Shown here one piece after another: positions 43,565 through 53,069 of a DNA stretch of 64,000 nt (the stretch's first letter is position 1; every line of letters begins with the position of its first letter). The stretch covers positions 1-64,000 of the forward strand of contig NZ_BKAH01000007.1 of NCBI RefSeq assembly GCF_007992455.1, in the 5' to 3' direction. Source of the stretch: Microbacterium saccharophilum. Its GTDB lineage: Bacteria > Actinomycetota > Actinomycetes > Actinomycetales > Microbacteriaceae. The notes under the pieces were generated by a model. It was not told where the DNA came from. It ran no database searches and saw nothing but the letters and a program-made list of their open reading frames with translations. The translations under genes and the position numbers were made by a program.

Positions 43565-44581
43565 ATGTCCGACCTCAACCTGCCCATCCTCGACCTCTCC
43601 CTCCTCGACGAGGGACCCGAGTCCGCGGCGCGGTTCCGTGATGATCTGCGGCGCGCGACGCACGACGTGGGGTTCTTCTACCTCACCGGGACGGGCGTCT
43701 CCCCCGAGCTGGAGGCGCGGCTGCACCGGGCGGCGCGCGACTTCTTCGCGCTGCCCGAGGCCGACAAGCTCGCGATCGAGAACATCAAGAGCCCGCACTT
43801 CCGCGGGTACACGCGGGTGGGCGGCGAGCGCACGCAGGGCAAGGTCGACTGGCGCGAGCAGATCGACATCGGACCGGAGCGCGACGCGGTGACGGCCCCT
43901 GACGCCCCCGACTTCTCCCGCCTCATCGGACCGAACCTGTGGCCGGACGCCCAGCCGGAGCTCCGGGAGGTCGTGGCGGAGTGGCACGATCACCTGTCCG
44001 GCGTCGCGCGCCGGCTGCTGCGCGCGTGGGCGGTCGCCCTCGGGGCGCCGGAGTCGTACTTCGACGAGCACTTCGGGGAGCCCTCGACGCTCATCAAGAT
44101 CGTGCGCTACCCCGGCAAGGAAGACCCGACGCCGCAGCAGGGGGTCGGCGCGCACAAGGACTCCGGCGTCCTCACCCTCCTGTGGGTCGAGCCCGGCAAG
44201 GGCGGTCTGCAGGTGCGGCGCGACGGCGAATGGGTCGACGCCCCGCCCGTGCCCGGCGCGTTCGTGGTCAACATCGGCGAGCTCCTGGAGTACGCGACGC
44301 AGGGCTACCTCACGGCCACCGACCACCGCGTGATCTCGCCGACCTTCCCGGACGACCGGATCTCGGTGCCGTTCTTCTTCAACCCGGCGCTGGACGCGCG
44401 GCTGCCGATCATCGATCTGCCGGCCGAGCTCGCGGCCCACGCCCGCGGCGTCACGCAGGACCCGGCGAACCCCATCCACTCGCTGTACGGCGAGAACGCG
44501 CTCAAGTCGCGGCTGCGTGCACACCCCGACGTCGCCGGGATCTGGCACGGCGACCTCCTGGCCGCCCGCGCCGCCGGCTGA
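43565..44581 (+). CDS. 2-oxoglutarate/Fe(II)-dependent oxygenase, isopenicillin N synthase-like
   Basis: 338 residues. The Fe-binding triad is His197, Asp199 and His254, and the 2OG-binding Arg265-x-Ser267. An N-terminal non-heme dioxygenase segment (LPILDLSLLDEGPESAARFR) precedes the jelly roll. Substrate unknown; members act on amino acids, secondary metabolites or gibberellin-like compounds. TACCCT at 43553-43558 is 6 nt before the ATG. It is divergent from the iron operon, and its need for Fe(II) makes joint control plausible (inference). Confidence 0.85.
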   Translation: MSDLNLPILDLSLLDEGPESAARFRDDLRRATHDVGFFYLTGTGVSPELEARLHRAARDFFALPEADKLAIENIKSPHFRGYTRVGGERTQGKVDWREQIDIGPERDAVTAPDAPDFSRLIGPNLWPDAQPELREVVAEWHDHLSGVARRLLRAWAVALGAPESYFDEHFGEPSTLIKIVRYPGKEDPTPQQGVGAHKDSGVLTLLWVEPGKGGLQVRRDGEWVDAPPVPGAFVVNIGELLEYATQGYLTATDHRVISPTFPDDRISVPFFFNPALDARLPIIDLPAELAAHARGVTQDPANPIHSLYGENALKSRLRAHPDVAGIWHGDLLAARAAG

Positions 44582-44613
44582 GGGCGCCGTCGACCGGGCG
44601 CCGCCGGGAACGA

Positions 44614-44645
44614 CGAAGGCCGCCCCACACCTGGGACGGCCTTCG
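44614..44645. terminator. Bidirectional hairpin between the oxygenase gene and rpsO
   Basis: CGAAGGCCG at 44614-44622 pairs exactly with CGGCCTTCG at 44637-44645; the 14-nt loop can extend the stem. It lies between convergent genes. No strong T-run follows on either strand. Confidence 0.6.
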
Positions 44646-44677
44646 CAGAAGACGATTGAACGCTGGTGAGCGGTGCC

Positions 44678-44947
44678 TTATCGGCGGAGCCCCAGGCGCT
44701 CGATCAGCGAGCGGTAACGCGCGATGTCGATGTCCTGGAGGTAACCGAGCAGACGACGGCGCTGACCGACCATGAGGAACAGACCACGACGCGAGTGGTG
44801 GTCGTGCTTGTGCTCCTTCAGGTGCTCTGTAAGGTCCTTGATGCGCTGCGTCAGCATCGCGACCTGCACCTCGGGGGATCCGGTGTCACCGGGGTGCGTC
44901 GCGTACTCTTCGATGATCGCCTTCTTAGCGTCAGATTCGAGTGGCAT
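44678..44947 (-). CDS. rpsO: 30S ribosomal protein S15
   Basis: 89 residues, exactly the S15 length. [19 protein letters not shown] and [20 protein letters not shown] bind 16S rRNA helices. AAGGGG precedes the ATG. In many bacteria rpsO is directly before pnp, but here pnp lies about 10 kb away on the same strand with the iron operon and others between. Confidence 0.97.
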   Translation of the reverse strand: MPLESDAKKAIIEEYATHPGDTGSPEVQVAMLTQRIKDLTEHLKEHKHDHHSRRGLFLMVGQRRRLLGYLQDIDIARYRSLIERLGLRR

Positions 44948-45091
44948 AGATGGGATCCCCTTTCTGGTCATTGCGCGGCGCTCGGCACCTGATGTGCGAG
45001 CTCTCTTTATCCGCGGCCGATCGAACGGCAACCTCCAGAGTCTACCAGGTCCCGCTCGGAGGATGAGATCGGGCCGGGTAGCCTGGACCGA

Positions 45092-46423
45092 GTGCCCCCT
45101 CCCCGCCGCGCATCCCTCCCGCGCCTGCGCCGCGACCACTTCATCGACCTGCGGCCGCTGACGACGAGTCCCGCATACGCGCGGATGTGGATCGGGTCGA
45201 CCCTCGCGGGCCTCGGCGGGCAGCTCACGATCGTCGCGATCATGCTGCACATGTACGACCTGACGGCGTCGACGTTCGCGGTGTCGATGATCGCGGTCGC
45301 CGGGCTCGTCCCGATGATCGTCGCGGGGCTCTACGGCGGGATGCTGGCGGACGCCTTCGACCGGCGTCGGGTGGCGCTCATCGCCGCGACCGTCACCTTC
45401 GTCTCGACCGCCGTCCTCATGACGCTGACCTGGAGCGGCGCCGAGACGATCGCGTGGCTGTACGTGATCGCTGTGGTCAACAGCTCCGCGAACTCGGTCG
45501 TGATGGCCGCGCGCGCCGCGATCGTGCCCCGGCTGATCCCGGCGACGCTGCTGCCGGCGGCATCCGCGCTCGGCGGGATCACGATGGGCATCATGGTCTC
45601 GATCGGCCCCGCCGCGGCGGGCGTGCTGGTCGCGTTCACGGGCTACGGCTGGACCTACACGATCGACCTGGTGCTGATGTCGGCGCTCTTCCTTGGCCTG
45701 TGGACACTGCCGGCCATCCGTCCGGAGGGCGAGACCGTGCGGCCGGGGCTGCGCTCGCTCGCCGACGGCTGGCGGTTCCTGCGGCGGGCCGGCAACATCC
45801 GCCTGCAGTTCCTCCTCGACATCGTCGCGATGACGTTCGGCCAGCCGCTCGCCCTCTTCCCCGCGATCGGCGCGCTGCTGCTCGGCGGCGGGCCCATCAC
45901 CACCGGCATCCTGACGGCCGCCATCGCCGTGGGGGCGTTCTTCTCCAGCCTGCTGTCCGGGCCGGTCTCCCGCTACCGATGGCATGGGCGCGGGATCGAA
46001 CGGGCGATCATCGCATACGGCGCCTGCATCGCGGCCTTCGGCATCGTGCTGGTGCTCGGGGCGTTCCGGGTCTTCGCGCCGGCGGTCGTGGACGAGGGCA
46101 GCGCGAACGTCGCCCTCATCGTCCTCGCCGCCGTGACGCTCGCCGCGTCCGGCGCGGCGGACAACATCAGCTCGATCTTCCGCAACACGATGGTGCAGTC
46201 CGCCGTGCCGGATGCCATCCGCGGGCGCCTGCAGGGCGTGTTCATCGTCGTCGTCGCGGGCGGGCCACGACTGGGCTCGCTGTACGCCGGCGTCCTCGCG
46301 ACGGCCACCACGCTGTGGTTCCCGCCGCTGCTCGGCGGCTTCGTCATCATCGGCCTCGTGCTGTTCCTCGTGCGGCTGAACCCGCGGTTCCGCGCGTACG
46401 ACGCCGAGCATCCGGTCTCCTGA
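45092..46423 (+). CDS. MFS transporter, EntS-like
   Basis: 443 residues and about 12 transmembrane helices; [11 protein letters not shown] is the loop 2-3 motif of MFS drug:H+ antiporters (variant of G-x-x-x-D-R-x-G-R). [26 protein letters not shown] matches the enterobactin-exporter-like group. Substrate unknown. The GTG start has TAGCCT 7 nt upstream (45079-45084) and no SD. Confidence 0.87.
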   Translation: MPPPRRASLPRLRRDHFIDLRPLTTSPAYARMWIGSTLAGLGGQLTIVAIMLHMYDLTASTFAVSMIAVAGLVPMIVAGLYGGMLADAFDRRRVALIAATVTFVSTAVLMTLTWSGAETIAWLYVIAVVNSSANSVVMAARAAIVPRLIPATLLPAASALGGITMGIMVSIGPAAAGVLVAFTGYGWTYTIDLVLMSALFLGLWTLPAIRPEGETVRPGLRSLADGWRFLRRAGNIRLQFLLDIVAMTFGQPLALFPAIGALLLGGGPITTGILTAAIAVGAFFSSLLSGPVSRYRWHGRGIERAIIAYGACIAAFGIVLVLGAFRVFAPAVVDEGSANVALIVLAAVTLAASGAADNISSIFRNTMVQSAVPDAIRGRLQGVFIVVVAGGPRLGSLYAGVLATATTLWFPPLLGGFVIIGLVLFLVRLNPRFRAYDAEHPVS

Positions 46424-46523
46424 GCGCGGCCCGGACGTAGCGATCCGGCCGCGGGTCGGCGGATTCCGGACGTCGCATCCGCCCGCGGCGATCCGCGTCC
46501 GCCCCCGGGTCTAGAGTCGGCGC

Positions 46524-47462
46524 GTGGCCACCGCATCCCCGCCCCTCGTCCGCCCCGCACGCACCGGGCCGCGTTCGTCGACCATCGTGTGGCAGTTCGT
46601 GCTCACGGGCGTCATCTGGGGCTCGAGCTTCCTGTTCATGAAGGTGGCGCTGGGCGGGGTCTCCCCCGCGCAGGTCGCGTGGACCCGGCTCGTCCTCGGC
46701 ACCCTGACGCTCGGCCTCTTCGTCCTGGCCCGTCGCGAGCGGCTCCCCCGGCGGCTCCGCGTCTGGGGTCACATGCTCGTCCTCGCGGTGACGTTCTGCG
46801 TCATCCCGTTCCTGCTCTTCTCCTGGGCGCAGCAGCACGTCACTTCGGGGCTGGCGAGCATCTACAACGCCACGACGCCCATCATGACGGCGATCATGGC
46901 GTGGGCGGTGTTCCGCGTCGAGAAGCTCAAGCCCGTGCAGATCGCCGGCATCCTCGTCGGCATCGCGGGGGTCATGGTGATCATCGCGCCCTGGCAGGGG
47001 CTCGACCTCGCGCAGTCGCTCATCGCACAGCTGGCGATCCTGGGGGCGACGGCCTGCTACGGCTTCAGCCTCGCCTACATGCGCCGGTTCGCGTCCGACA
47101 CCGGCATGTCGGCGCTCGTCTTCTCGTTCCTGAACATCGGGCTCGCCGCCGTCATCATGGTGCTGCTCACGCCGCTCATCGCCCTGACGCCGGTGACCCT
47201 CGACGTCTGGATCGTGCTGAGCCTCGTGCTGCTCGGCTGCCTCGGCACAGGCGTCGCGTACATCTGGAACCAGAACGTGCTCCGCGCCTGGGGCCCGACC
47301 CGCGCCTCGACCGTCACCTACATCACGCCCGTCGTCGGCGTCGTGCTGGGCGTCGTCCTCCTCGGCGAGCACCTGTCCTGGAACGAGCCGGTGGGCGCCG
47401 CCGTCGTCTTCCTCGGCATCCTGCTCGCGCAGGACCGGCTGCACCTGCGCGCCCGGACATGA
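46524..47462 (+). CDS. EamA family (DMT superfamily) transporter
   Basis: 312 residues with ten transmembrane helices in two EamA repeats: GVIWGSSFLFMKVALGGVSP opens repeat one and a second repeat starts near residue 165. Likely export of amino acids or metabolites; no specific substrate is suggested. GTG start, TAGAGT 6 nt upstream (46512-46517), leaderless. It converges on yceI across a terminator. Confidence 0.87.
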   Translation: MATASPPLVRPARTGPRSSTIVWQFVLTGVIWGSSFLFMKVALGGVSPAQVAWTRLVLGTLTLGLFVLARRERLPRRLRVWGHMLVLAVTFCVIPFLLFSWAQQHVTSGLASIYNATTPIMTAIMAWAVFRVEKLKPVQIAGILVGIAGVMVIIAPWQGLDLAQSLIAQLAILGATACYGFSLAYMRRFASDTGMSALVFSFLNIGLAAVIMVLLTPLIALTPVTLDVWIVLSLVLLGCLGTGVAYIWNQNVLRAWGPTRASTVTYITPVVGVVLGVVLLGEHLSWNEPVGAAVVFLGILLAQDRLHLRART

Positions 47463-47463
47463 C

Positions 47464-47496
47464 GAAGCGCGGACGCCGCATCGGCGTCCGCGCTTC
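47464..47496. terminator. Bidirectional terminator between the EamA and YceI genes
   Basis: GAAGCGCGGACGCCG and its exact complement CGGCGTCCGCGCTTC enclose a 3-nt loop: a 15-bp perfect stem serving the two convergent genes. There is no long T-run. Confidence 0.8.
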
Positions 47497-47510
47497 GCAC
47501 TGCACGCAGA

Positions 47511-48074
47511 TCAGGCCTGCAGCGACCCCTGCAGGTCGAGGGTGATGGTGACGTCCTTGCCGACGAGCACGCCGCCGGTCTCCAGCGCCGCGTTCCAGGT
47601 CAGGCCGAAGTCCTCGCGGTTGATGACGGTCTTCGCCGTCGCGCCGGCCTTGTAGTTGCCCCACGGGTCGGTGCCGAAGCCGCCGAACTCGAGCTCGAAC
47701 GTGGCGGGCTTGGTGACGCCGCGGATGGTGAGGTCGCCGTCGACGAGGAAGTCGCCCCCCTCGTAGCGGACGCCGGTGGAGACGAAGTCGAGGGTCGGGA
47801 ACTGCTCGACGTCGAAGAACTCGGCGGAGCGCAGGTGGGCGTCGCGGCCCTCGTCCTTGGTGTCGACCGAGGTGACGTCGACGCTGGCCTCCACACGGGC
47901 CTCCAGCGGGTTCTCCGGGGCGACGATCGTCGCGCTCTTCAGGCCGAACGTGCCGCGGACCTTCGAGATCATCATGTGGCGGACGCTGAACGACACCTCG
48001 CTGTGCGAGGGGTCGAGCACCCAGGTGCCTGCCTTGTAGCCGGGGATCTCGAGGGCGGAGGTGGTCGTGGTCAT
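47511..48074 (-). CDS. YceI family protein
   Basis: 187 residues, lipocalin-like barrel: AGTWVLDPSHSEVSFSVRHM is the diagnostic start, FGLTWNAALETGGVLVGKDV the end. No signal peptide, so it is cytosolic, unlike E. coli YceI. Members bind isoprenoids and may act under acid or oxidative stress. AAGGA precedes the ATG. Confidence 0.9.
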   Translation of the reverse strand: MTTTTSALEIPGYKAGTWVLDPSHSEVSFSVRHMMISKVRGTFGLKSATIVAPENPLEARVEASVDVTSVDTKDEGRDAHLRSAEFFDVEQFPTLDFVSTGVRYEGGDFLVDGDLTIRGVTKPATFELEFGGFGTDPWGNYKAGATAKTVINREDFGLTWNAALETGGVLVGKDVTITLDLQGSLQA

Positions 48075-48093
48075 GTGCTGCTGTCCTTTGGTC

Positions 48094-48119
48094 GTTGGAC
48101 TGGTCTGACAGGGTCCAAC
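48094..48119. promoter_or_regulatory. Inverted repeat upstream of the YceI gene
   Basis: GTTGGAC at 48094-48100 and GTCCAAC at 48113-48119, perfect 7-bp arms with a 12-bp gap, 20 bp before the start codon. Could be an operator or a leader hairpin. The more upstream AT-rich stretch (TATTCCCTCGAATATAAAAA) may hold the promoter. Confidence 0.35.
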
Positions 48120-48171
48120 GCGGGCCGGCTCGATCTATTCCCTCGAATATAAAAAGCGTGCCGGGAACGCA

Positions 48172-48201
48172 GAAGGGCGGATGCCGCAGCATCCGCCCTT
48201 C
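48172..48201 (-). terminator. Hairpin after the FKBP gene
   Basis: GAAGGGCGGATGC and GCATCCGCCCTTC pair perfectly (13 bp, 4-nt loop), 11 bp beyond the FKBP stop codon. A T-run (five T) lies about 18 nt further on, so termination is likely but not classical. Confidence 0.65.
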
Positions 48202-48211
48202 TCGACGGCTC

Positions 48212-48580
48212 TCAGCCGACGGCGATCAGATCGATGATGAAGATCAGGGTCTTGCCGCCGAGGAAGTGACCACCGGCCGGTCCGTAGGCCAGGTGCGGCG
48301 GGATGACGAGTTCGCGGCGTCCGCCGACCTTCATGCCGGGGATGCCGTCCTGCCAGCCCTGGATGAGGCCGCGGAGCGGGAACTGGATGCTCTCGCCACG
48401 CCCCCAGGACGAGTCGAACTCCTCGCCGGAGTCGTACTCGACACCGGCGTAGTGGACGGTCACGGTGTCGCCGGGCTTGGCTTCCGGGCCGTCCCCGACG
48501 ATCAGGTCGCGGACGACGAGGTCTGCGGGGGCGGGGCCGACGGGGGCGTCGAACTCGGGCTTGGTGCGGTCATCAGTCAT
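48212..48580 (-). CDS. FKBP-type peptidyl-prolyl cis-trans isomerase
   Basis: 122 residues, single FKBP domain: GDTVTVHYAGVEYDSGEEFD, RGLIQGWQDGIPGMKVGGRR and IPPHLAYGPAG carry the active-site aromatic residues. It helps cytosolic protein folding; no signal peptide. The start MTDDRTK at 48580 has GGGAGG adjacent. An upstream ATG four codons earlier is possible. Confidence 0.92.
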   Translation of the reverse strand: MTDDRTKPEFDAPVGPAPADLVVRDLIVGDGPEAKPGDTVTVHYAGVEYDSGEEFDSSWGRGESIQFPLRGLIQGWQDGIPGMKVGGRRELVIPPHLAYGPAGGHFLGGKTLIFIIDLIAVG

Positions 48581-48743
48581 CCTCCCATCCAACCCGAGCG
48601 CGGCGGCCCGGTCAACGCGAGCACCCTTGACACCCCCGAACGGCGCGGACAGAATGGCCTCAGGCCAACTCAGCGCCCGGTAGACACGCAGGCATCGCCC
48701 GCTGCACCGGGCGCTGAGTCATTCCCGGTCGGCGTCCTCGTCC

Positions 48744-49913
48744 TCAGCGGCGCAGCAGGCGTTCGCGCGTCGCGGTCGTGCGCGCGAGATAGAGCCGTTC
48801 GTCCTCGACGGCTCCGGGATCGCGGCCGGAGAGCGCGCGCTGCCGCGCGGCGGCGAGCGCCGTCGCCTCGGCGATGAATCCGCGCATAGTCGCGGAGCGG
48901 TCGCCGGGGAGCGTCCGCGCCCAGGCGACCGCGCGCCGCCGACCCTGCGGAGTCGCGAGCATGTGCACCTCGGCGGGGCTGAACCATCCCGCCGCGGCAT
49001 ACTCCCCCAGACGCGTGCGGGTGAGGCGCGCCTCTTCCCGGCGCAGCAGCGTGACCCCGATGATGAAGCAGACGAAGAGCGGCACCTGCAGGGTCGCGTA
49101 CAGGGCGAAGAAGTCCGCGAACAGCGCCGAGCCGTTCCACAGCGCGTGCAGGGCCGCCGCTCCCAGCACGCCGAGCATCCAGACCCCGAACGAGCTCCCG
49201 GCCGTCCGGCCCGCCCGGGCCGCCCGTCCGAGCAGGTAGCCCGTCACCGTCGTGAACATGACGTGCGCGAACGGGGAGAGGATGCCGCGGAGGAAGAAGG
49301 TGACGGTCGTCTCGGCGACGCCCCCCTCGATGAGGCTCGTGGCGAAATAGAGGATGTTCTCCGTGAACGCGAACCCGGCGCCCACGAGCGCGCCGTAGAC
49401 GACGCCGTCCACCGGTCCGTCGAACGCCCGGCGACCGACCGCGAAGATGATCAGCACTCCGAGGCCCTTGGCGAACTCCTCCACGAGCGGCGCCTGCACG
49501 ACGGTGGAGAACGCCTCCCGCAGCGGCGAGCCGTCGTCTCCGAGCAGCAGGGTGAGCGCGATGTCGACGAGGAGGGAGATCGCGACGGCGGCGACCGCGC
49601 CCCACGCGACGGCGAAGACGACGAGGGAGCGCGGTTCGGGCTCCCAGCGGTCGACGAGCCGGATGGCCAGGAGCACGCCCGCGAGCGGCAGCAGGGCGAG
49701 CACCATGCCCACCCCCGCGGCGACGACGCCCAGGAAGGTCAGGAGATAGGCCGCCAGGGCGACCAGCAGGACGATCAGGATCCCGAAGCCCCAGATCGGT
49801 GCAGCGCGGCCGGCACGCGGCGGGACCGGGAGTGCGGCGGCCGCGGCCGGTGCCGGCGGGATGAGCGCGGGGGCGCTGTGCGGAGGCTGCGCCAGCGGTG
49901 ACGGGTATGTCAT
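48744..49913 (-). CDS. PrsW family intramembrane metalloprotease
   Basis: 389 residues with about eight transmembrane helices. PrsW (M82) motifs: VEEFAKG (Glu-Glu near residue 145), FTENILYF, AHVMFT and the HALWN near residue 265. In Bacillus PrsW cleaves an anti-sigma factor; no sigma/anti-sigma pair is in this window. The N-terminus is Pro/Ala-rich and cytosolic. TAGGCT (minus strand, 49921-49926) lies 7 nt before the ATG. Confidence 0.88.
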   Translation of the reverse strand: MTYPSPLAQPPHSAPALIPPAPAAAAALPVPPRAGRAAPIWGFGILIVLLVALAAYLLTFLGVVAAGVGMVLALLPLAGVLLAIRLVDRWEPEPRSLVVFAVAWGAVAAVAISLLVDIALTLLLGDDGSPLREAFSTVVQAPLVEEFAKGLGVLIIFAVGRRAFDGPVDGVVYGALVGAGFAFTENILYFATSLIEGGVAETTVTFFLRGILSPFAHVMFTTVTGYLLGRAARAGRTAGSSFGVWMLGVLGAAALHALWNGSALFADFFALYATLQVPLFVCFIIGVTLLRREEARLTRTRLGEYAAAGWFSPAEVHMLATPQGRRRAVAWARTLPGDRSATMRGFIAEATALAAARQRALSGRDPGAVEDERLYLARTTATRERLLRR

Positions 49914-49920
49914 GGCGATC

Positions 49921-49973
49921 AGCCTATGGGTGCAGGTTCCGCCGGGCGGAGAGCGACGGGCGACGGGTAGCCT
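49921..49973. promoter_or_regulatory. Divergent -10 boxes for the PrsW and FAH genes
   Basis: Minus-strand TAGGCT at 49921-49926, 7 nt from the PrsW start. Plus-strand TAGCCT at 49968-49973, 6 nt from the ATG at 49980. Both are leaderless arrangements. Confidence 0.5.
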
Positions 49974-49979
49974 GGAAGG

Positions 49980-50846
49980 ATGCGCTTCGCCCATGTGACT
50001 CCTCCTGGGGGCGACGAGCCGCAGCTCGCCGTCATCCGAGGCGGCGAGGCACTCCTCGTCCCCGCCCTCTTCGACGGTGCGCCCGCGCACCTGCAGGCCC
50101 TCATCGAGGGCGGCGAGGCGCTGCTGCAGCGCGTGCGGGAGGCCGCGGCGTCCGCCGGGGAATGGCAGCCCGTGGACGGGTACGCCTTCGCGTCGGCCGT
50201 GCAGCGGCCGCCGGTCGTCCTGGCCGTCGGCTTGAACTACGCCGCACACTCCAGCGAGCTGGGCCTGAAGGCCGACAAGGCCCCGACGGTGTTCGTGCTC
50301 TGGCCGAACTCCCTCACGGGACACGACGCGACGACGACGTGGCCCCGGTCGCTCAGCGAGTCCATCGACTACGAGGCCGAGCTCGGCGTCATCATCGGCC
50401 GCCCGGCGCGCGACGTCGCCGAGGAGGACGCCCTGAGCCATGTCTGGGGCTACACCGTGGTCAACGACATCACGGCCCGCGACATCCAGTTCTCCGAGGC
50501 CCAGTGGTCGCGGTGCAAGTCGTTCGACGGCTTCACGCCCAACGGGCCGGTCGTGGTGACCGCCGACGAGGTGCCCGACCCGCAGGATCTGCACATCTGG
50601 GCCGTCGTGGACGGTCAGACGGTGCAGGACGCCTCGACCGGGCGGATGATCCGGCCGGTCTCCGCGCTCATCGCCCAGCTCTCGCAGGCCGCCACCCTGC
50701 TCCCCGGCACACTGATCTCCACCGGCAGCCCGGGCGGTGCCGGCTATTCGCGCGACCCCCAGGTGTTCCTCCGCGACCGCTCCACCGTCACGGTCGGCAT
50801 CGACGGGATCGGCGAGCTCACGACGCACTGCCGCATCCTCGGCTGA
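49980..50846 (+). CDS. Fumarylacetoacetate hydrolase family protein
   Basis: 288 residues: the GLNYAAHSSELG and DYEAELGVIIGRPARDV segments hold the metal-binding acids; GYTVVNDITARDIQ is the family hallmark; TGSPGGAGYSR is close to the C-terminus. A hydrolase, decarboxylase or isomerase acting on 2-oxo acids from aromatic breakdown. No pathway neighbours. Its start has both TAGCCT and GGAAGG upstream. Confidence 0.88.
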   Translation: MRFAHVTPPGGDEPQLAVIRGGEALLVPALFDGAPAHLQALIEGGEALLQRVREAAASAGEWQPVDGYAFASAVQRPPVVLAVGLNYAAHSSELGLKADKAPTVFVLWPNSLTGHDATTTWPRSLSESIDYEAELGVIIGRPARDVAEEDALSHVWGYTVVNDITARDIQFSEAQWSRCKSFDGFTPNGPVVVTADEVPDPQDLHIWAVVDGQTVQDASTGRMIRPVSALIAQLSQAATLLPGTLISTGSPGGAGYSRDPQVFLRDRSTVTVGIDGIGELTTHCRILG

Positions 50847-50865
50847 GCCTGCCACGGAACGACGA

Positions 50866-50893
50866 ACGGCGACGGCCCGGAGGCCGCCGCCGT
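50866..50893. terminator. Hairpin between the FAH and DUF4190-like genes
   Basis: ACGGCGACGGC (50866-50876) and GCCGCCGCCGT (50883-50893) pair with one mismatch and a 6-nt loop, between convergent genes. No T-run. Confidence 0.45.
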
Positions 50894-50909
50894 CGTGCCG
50901 GGTCCGTAC

Positions 50910-51404
50910 TCAGTAGCCGGACTCGGAGAGCAGTTCCTCGCAGGACATCGTGATGCCGTTGATCTCCACGGTGCCGACGCCGCCGTTGTCCAGGCAGGCC
51001 TGCAGCTGCGTACCCAGGTCGGCCGCCGCGGAGCCGAACCAGGCCACGAGCGCGATGGCGACGATGATCCCGACGACGAGCAGCACCGCGCTGATGATGA
51101 TCGCGGCGACCGCGAAGCCGTTCTTGTGCCCCGCCTTCTTGCTCTGGACGAGTGCGATGATCCCCAGGATCAGCGCGACGGGCTGGGCGAAGAAGGACAG
51201 GATGAAGGCGACGATGCCCATCGTGCGACCCGGGATCGGTGCCCCGGGCGCGTCGTAGCCGGCCGACGGATACGCGGGAGCGGCATAGGCGGGAGCGGTG
51301 CTCTGCGGGTACGCGGGCTGCTCGTACGCGGGCGGCTGGTACGCCTGGGGCTGGGCCGCCGGCGGCTCGTAGGGGGGCGGGGTCGGGTTCTGCGGGTCGG
51401 TCAT
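50910..51404 (-). CDS. DUF4190-like small membrane protein
   Basis: 164 residues. A Pro/Tyr/Ala-rich cytosolic N-terminus with repeated PAYxxPAY-like units (residues 8-57) precedes two transmembrane helices (MGIVAFILSFFAQPVALILG and the AAIIISAVLLVVGIIVAIAL region). The external C-terminus has two Cys. Function unknown. CAGGAGG precedes the ATG. Confidence 0.78.
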   Translation of the reverse strand: MTDPQNPTPPPYEPPAAQPQAYQPPAYEQPAYPQSTAPAYAAPAYPSAGYDAPGAPIPGRTMGIVAFILSFFAQPVALILGIIALVQSKKAGHKNGFAVAAIIISAVLLVVGIIVAIALVAWFGSAAADLGTQLQACLDNGGVGTVEINGITMSCEELLSESGY

Positions 51405-51492
51405 GCGGCCTCCTGAAGTGAACGCCGGAGAAGATCCGGCAGGTGCGACGTTAGCGAAGGGCGCCGCGCGCGCAAAGGCGCCGCGCTCAGCC

Positions 51493-52944
51493 TCAGATGA
51501 CGTCTTCGGCGGCGCTGTGGATCGGGATCGCCTGCGTGATCGCCTCCAGGCCGGACAGCCGGGCCGGCGAGAGCTGCTTGTCGACGTCCTCGCGCGACAT
51601 CAGCCCGGCCTCCACGACGAGGTCGCCGACGTTGCGTCCGGTCAGCAGGGCGGCCTTGGCCAGGGCCGCCGAGGCGGCATAGCCGATGTACGGGGTGAGC
51701 GCCGTGACGACGCCGACCGACGAGCCGACCATGGCGCCCAGCCGCTCGCGGTTCGCGGTGATCCCGTCGACGCAGTTGATGCGGAGCGTCCGCATGCCCC
51801 GCCGCATCCAGGTGATCGACTGGAAGATCGAGTGCGCGATGATCGGCTCGAACGCGTTGAGCTGCAGCTGGCCGCCCTCCACCGCCATCGTGACGGTCAG
51901 GTCCGCCCCGGCGACGGCGAACGCCACCTGGTTCACGACCTCGGGGATGACCGGGTTGACCTTGCCGGGCATGATGCTCGAGCCGGCCTGGCGTGCGGGC
52001 AGGTTGATCTCGCCGAACCCGGCCTGCGGGCCGCTGGAGAGCAGGCGCAGGTCGTTGCTGATCTTGGAGAGCTTGATGGCGTTGCGCTTGAGCGACGACG
52101 AGAACGACATGAAGGCGCCGGTGTCGCTCGTGGATTCGACGAGATCCTCCGCGGTCTCCAGGTCCAGCCCGCTGATCTCGCGGAGGTGGCGGATGACGGC
52201 GGCCGCGTAGTCGGGATGCGTCGTGATGCCCGTGCCGATCGCGGTCGCGCCCATGTTCACCTCGCACAGGAGGTACGCGTTCTCCTTGAGCCGGTGATAG
52301 TCCTCCCCGAGCGTCGTCGCGAACCCGTGGAACTCCTGCCCCAGCGTCATCGGGACGGCATCCTGCAGCTGCGTGCGGCCGACCTTGAGGATGTCGTGGA
52401 ACTCGTGCGCCTTCGCGAGGAAGGACTGCCGGAGGAGGTCGAGCTCCTCCAGCAGTGTCCGCAGGTCGAGGCCCAGGCCCACCTTGATCGCGGTCGGGTA
52501 GACGTCGTTCGTGGACTGGCTGCGGTTCGTGTGGTCGATCGGCGACAGGTACGCGTAGTCGCCCTTGGGCCGCCCGGCGATCTCGAGCGCGACGTTGGTG
52601 ATGACCTCGTTCGCGTTCATGTTCGTCGAGGTGCCGGCGCCGCCCTGGACGACGCCGACGACGAACTGGTCGTGGAACTCGCCGTCGATGATCCGCTGGC
52701 AGGCCTCGTCGATGAGGCCTGCGCGCTCGTCGTCGAGGACGCCGATCTCCCGGTTGGCGCGCGCGGAGGCCTGCTTGACCATCGCGAGCCCGACGACGAG
52801 GTCGCGGTACACGGAGATGGGACGGAGGGAGATCGGGAAGTTCTCCAGGGCCCGGGCGGTATGGATGCCCCAGTAGGCATGGGCGGGGATCTCCAGCGAT
52901 CCCAGTGAATCGGTTTCCGTGCGCGTCATCGCGTCCTCGGCCAT
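51493..52944 (-). CDS. aspA: Aspartate ammonia-lyase
   Basis: 483 residues of the aspartase/fumarase superfamily. GSSIMPGKVNP (near residues 322-332) is the flexible signature loop; QSTNDVYPTA and GRTQLQDAVPMTLGQEF bind the carboxylates. Aspartase rather than fumarase C is chosen from the TDSLGSLEIPAHAYWGIHT start and the overall pattern. It deaminates aspartate to fumarate. ATG 52944 has GAGGA upstream; ATG 52929 is an alternative with its own GAGGA. Confidence 0.92.
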   Translation of the reverse strand: MAEDAMTRTETDSLGSLEIPAHAYWGIHTARALENFPISLRPISVYRDLVVGLAMVKQASARANREIGVLDDERAGLIDEACQRIIDGEFHDQFVVGVVQGGAGTSTNMNANEVITNVALEIAGRPKGDYAYLSPIDHTNRSQSTNDVYPTAIKVGLGLDLRTLLEELDLLRQSFLAKAHEFHDILKVGRTQLQDAVPMTLGQEFHGFATTLGEDYHRLKENAYLLCEVNMGATAIGTGITTHPDYAAAVIRHLREISGLDLETAEDLVESTSDTGAFMSFSSSLKRNAIKLSKISNDLRLLSSGPQAGFGEINLPARQAGSSIMPGKVNPVIPEVVNQVAFAVAGADLTVTMAVEGGQLQLNAFEPIIAHSIFQSITWMRRGMRTLRINCVDGITANRERLGAMVGSSVGVVTALTPYIGYAASAALAKAALLTGRNVGDLVVEAGLMSREDVDKQLSPARLSGLEAITQAIPIHSAAEDVI

Positions 52945-53069
52945 GGTGTGCAGTCCTCGTGGGTCGTCACAGCGGGAAGGGTGTGCCTCGAGCCTACCCG
53001 CGGGCACATCCACGATGGATGGACGCGGTGGACACCGCTGCCGTCGGGGCTGTACGCGCGGGCGAGTCT

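Noticed and set aside
48912-49250. Sigma/anti-sigma partner for PrsW nearby
   Set aside because: No anti-sigma factor or ECF sigma gene was found in the neighbourhood, so no regulated-proteolysis circuit can be claimed.
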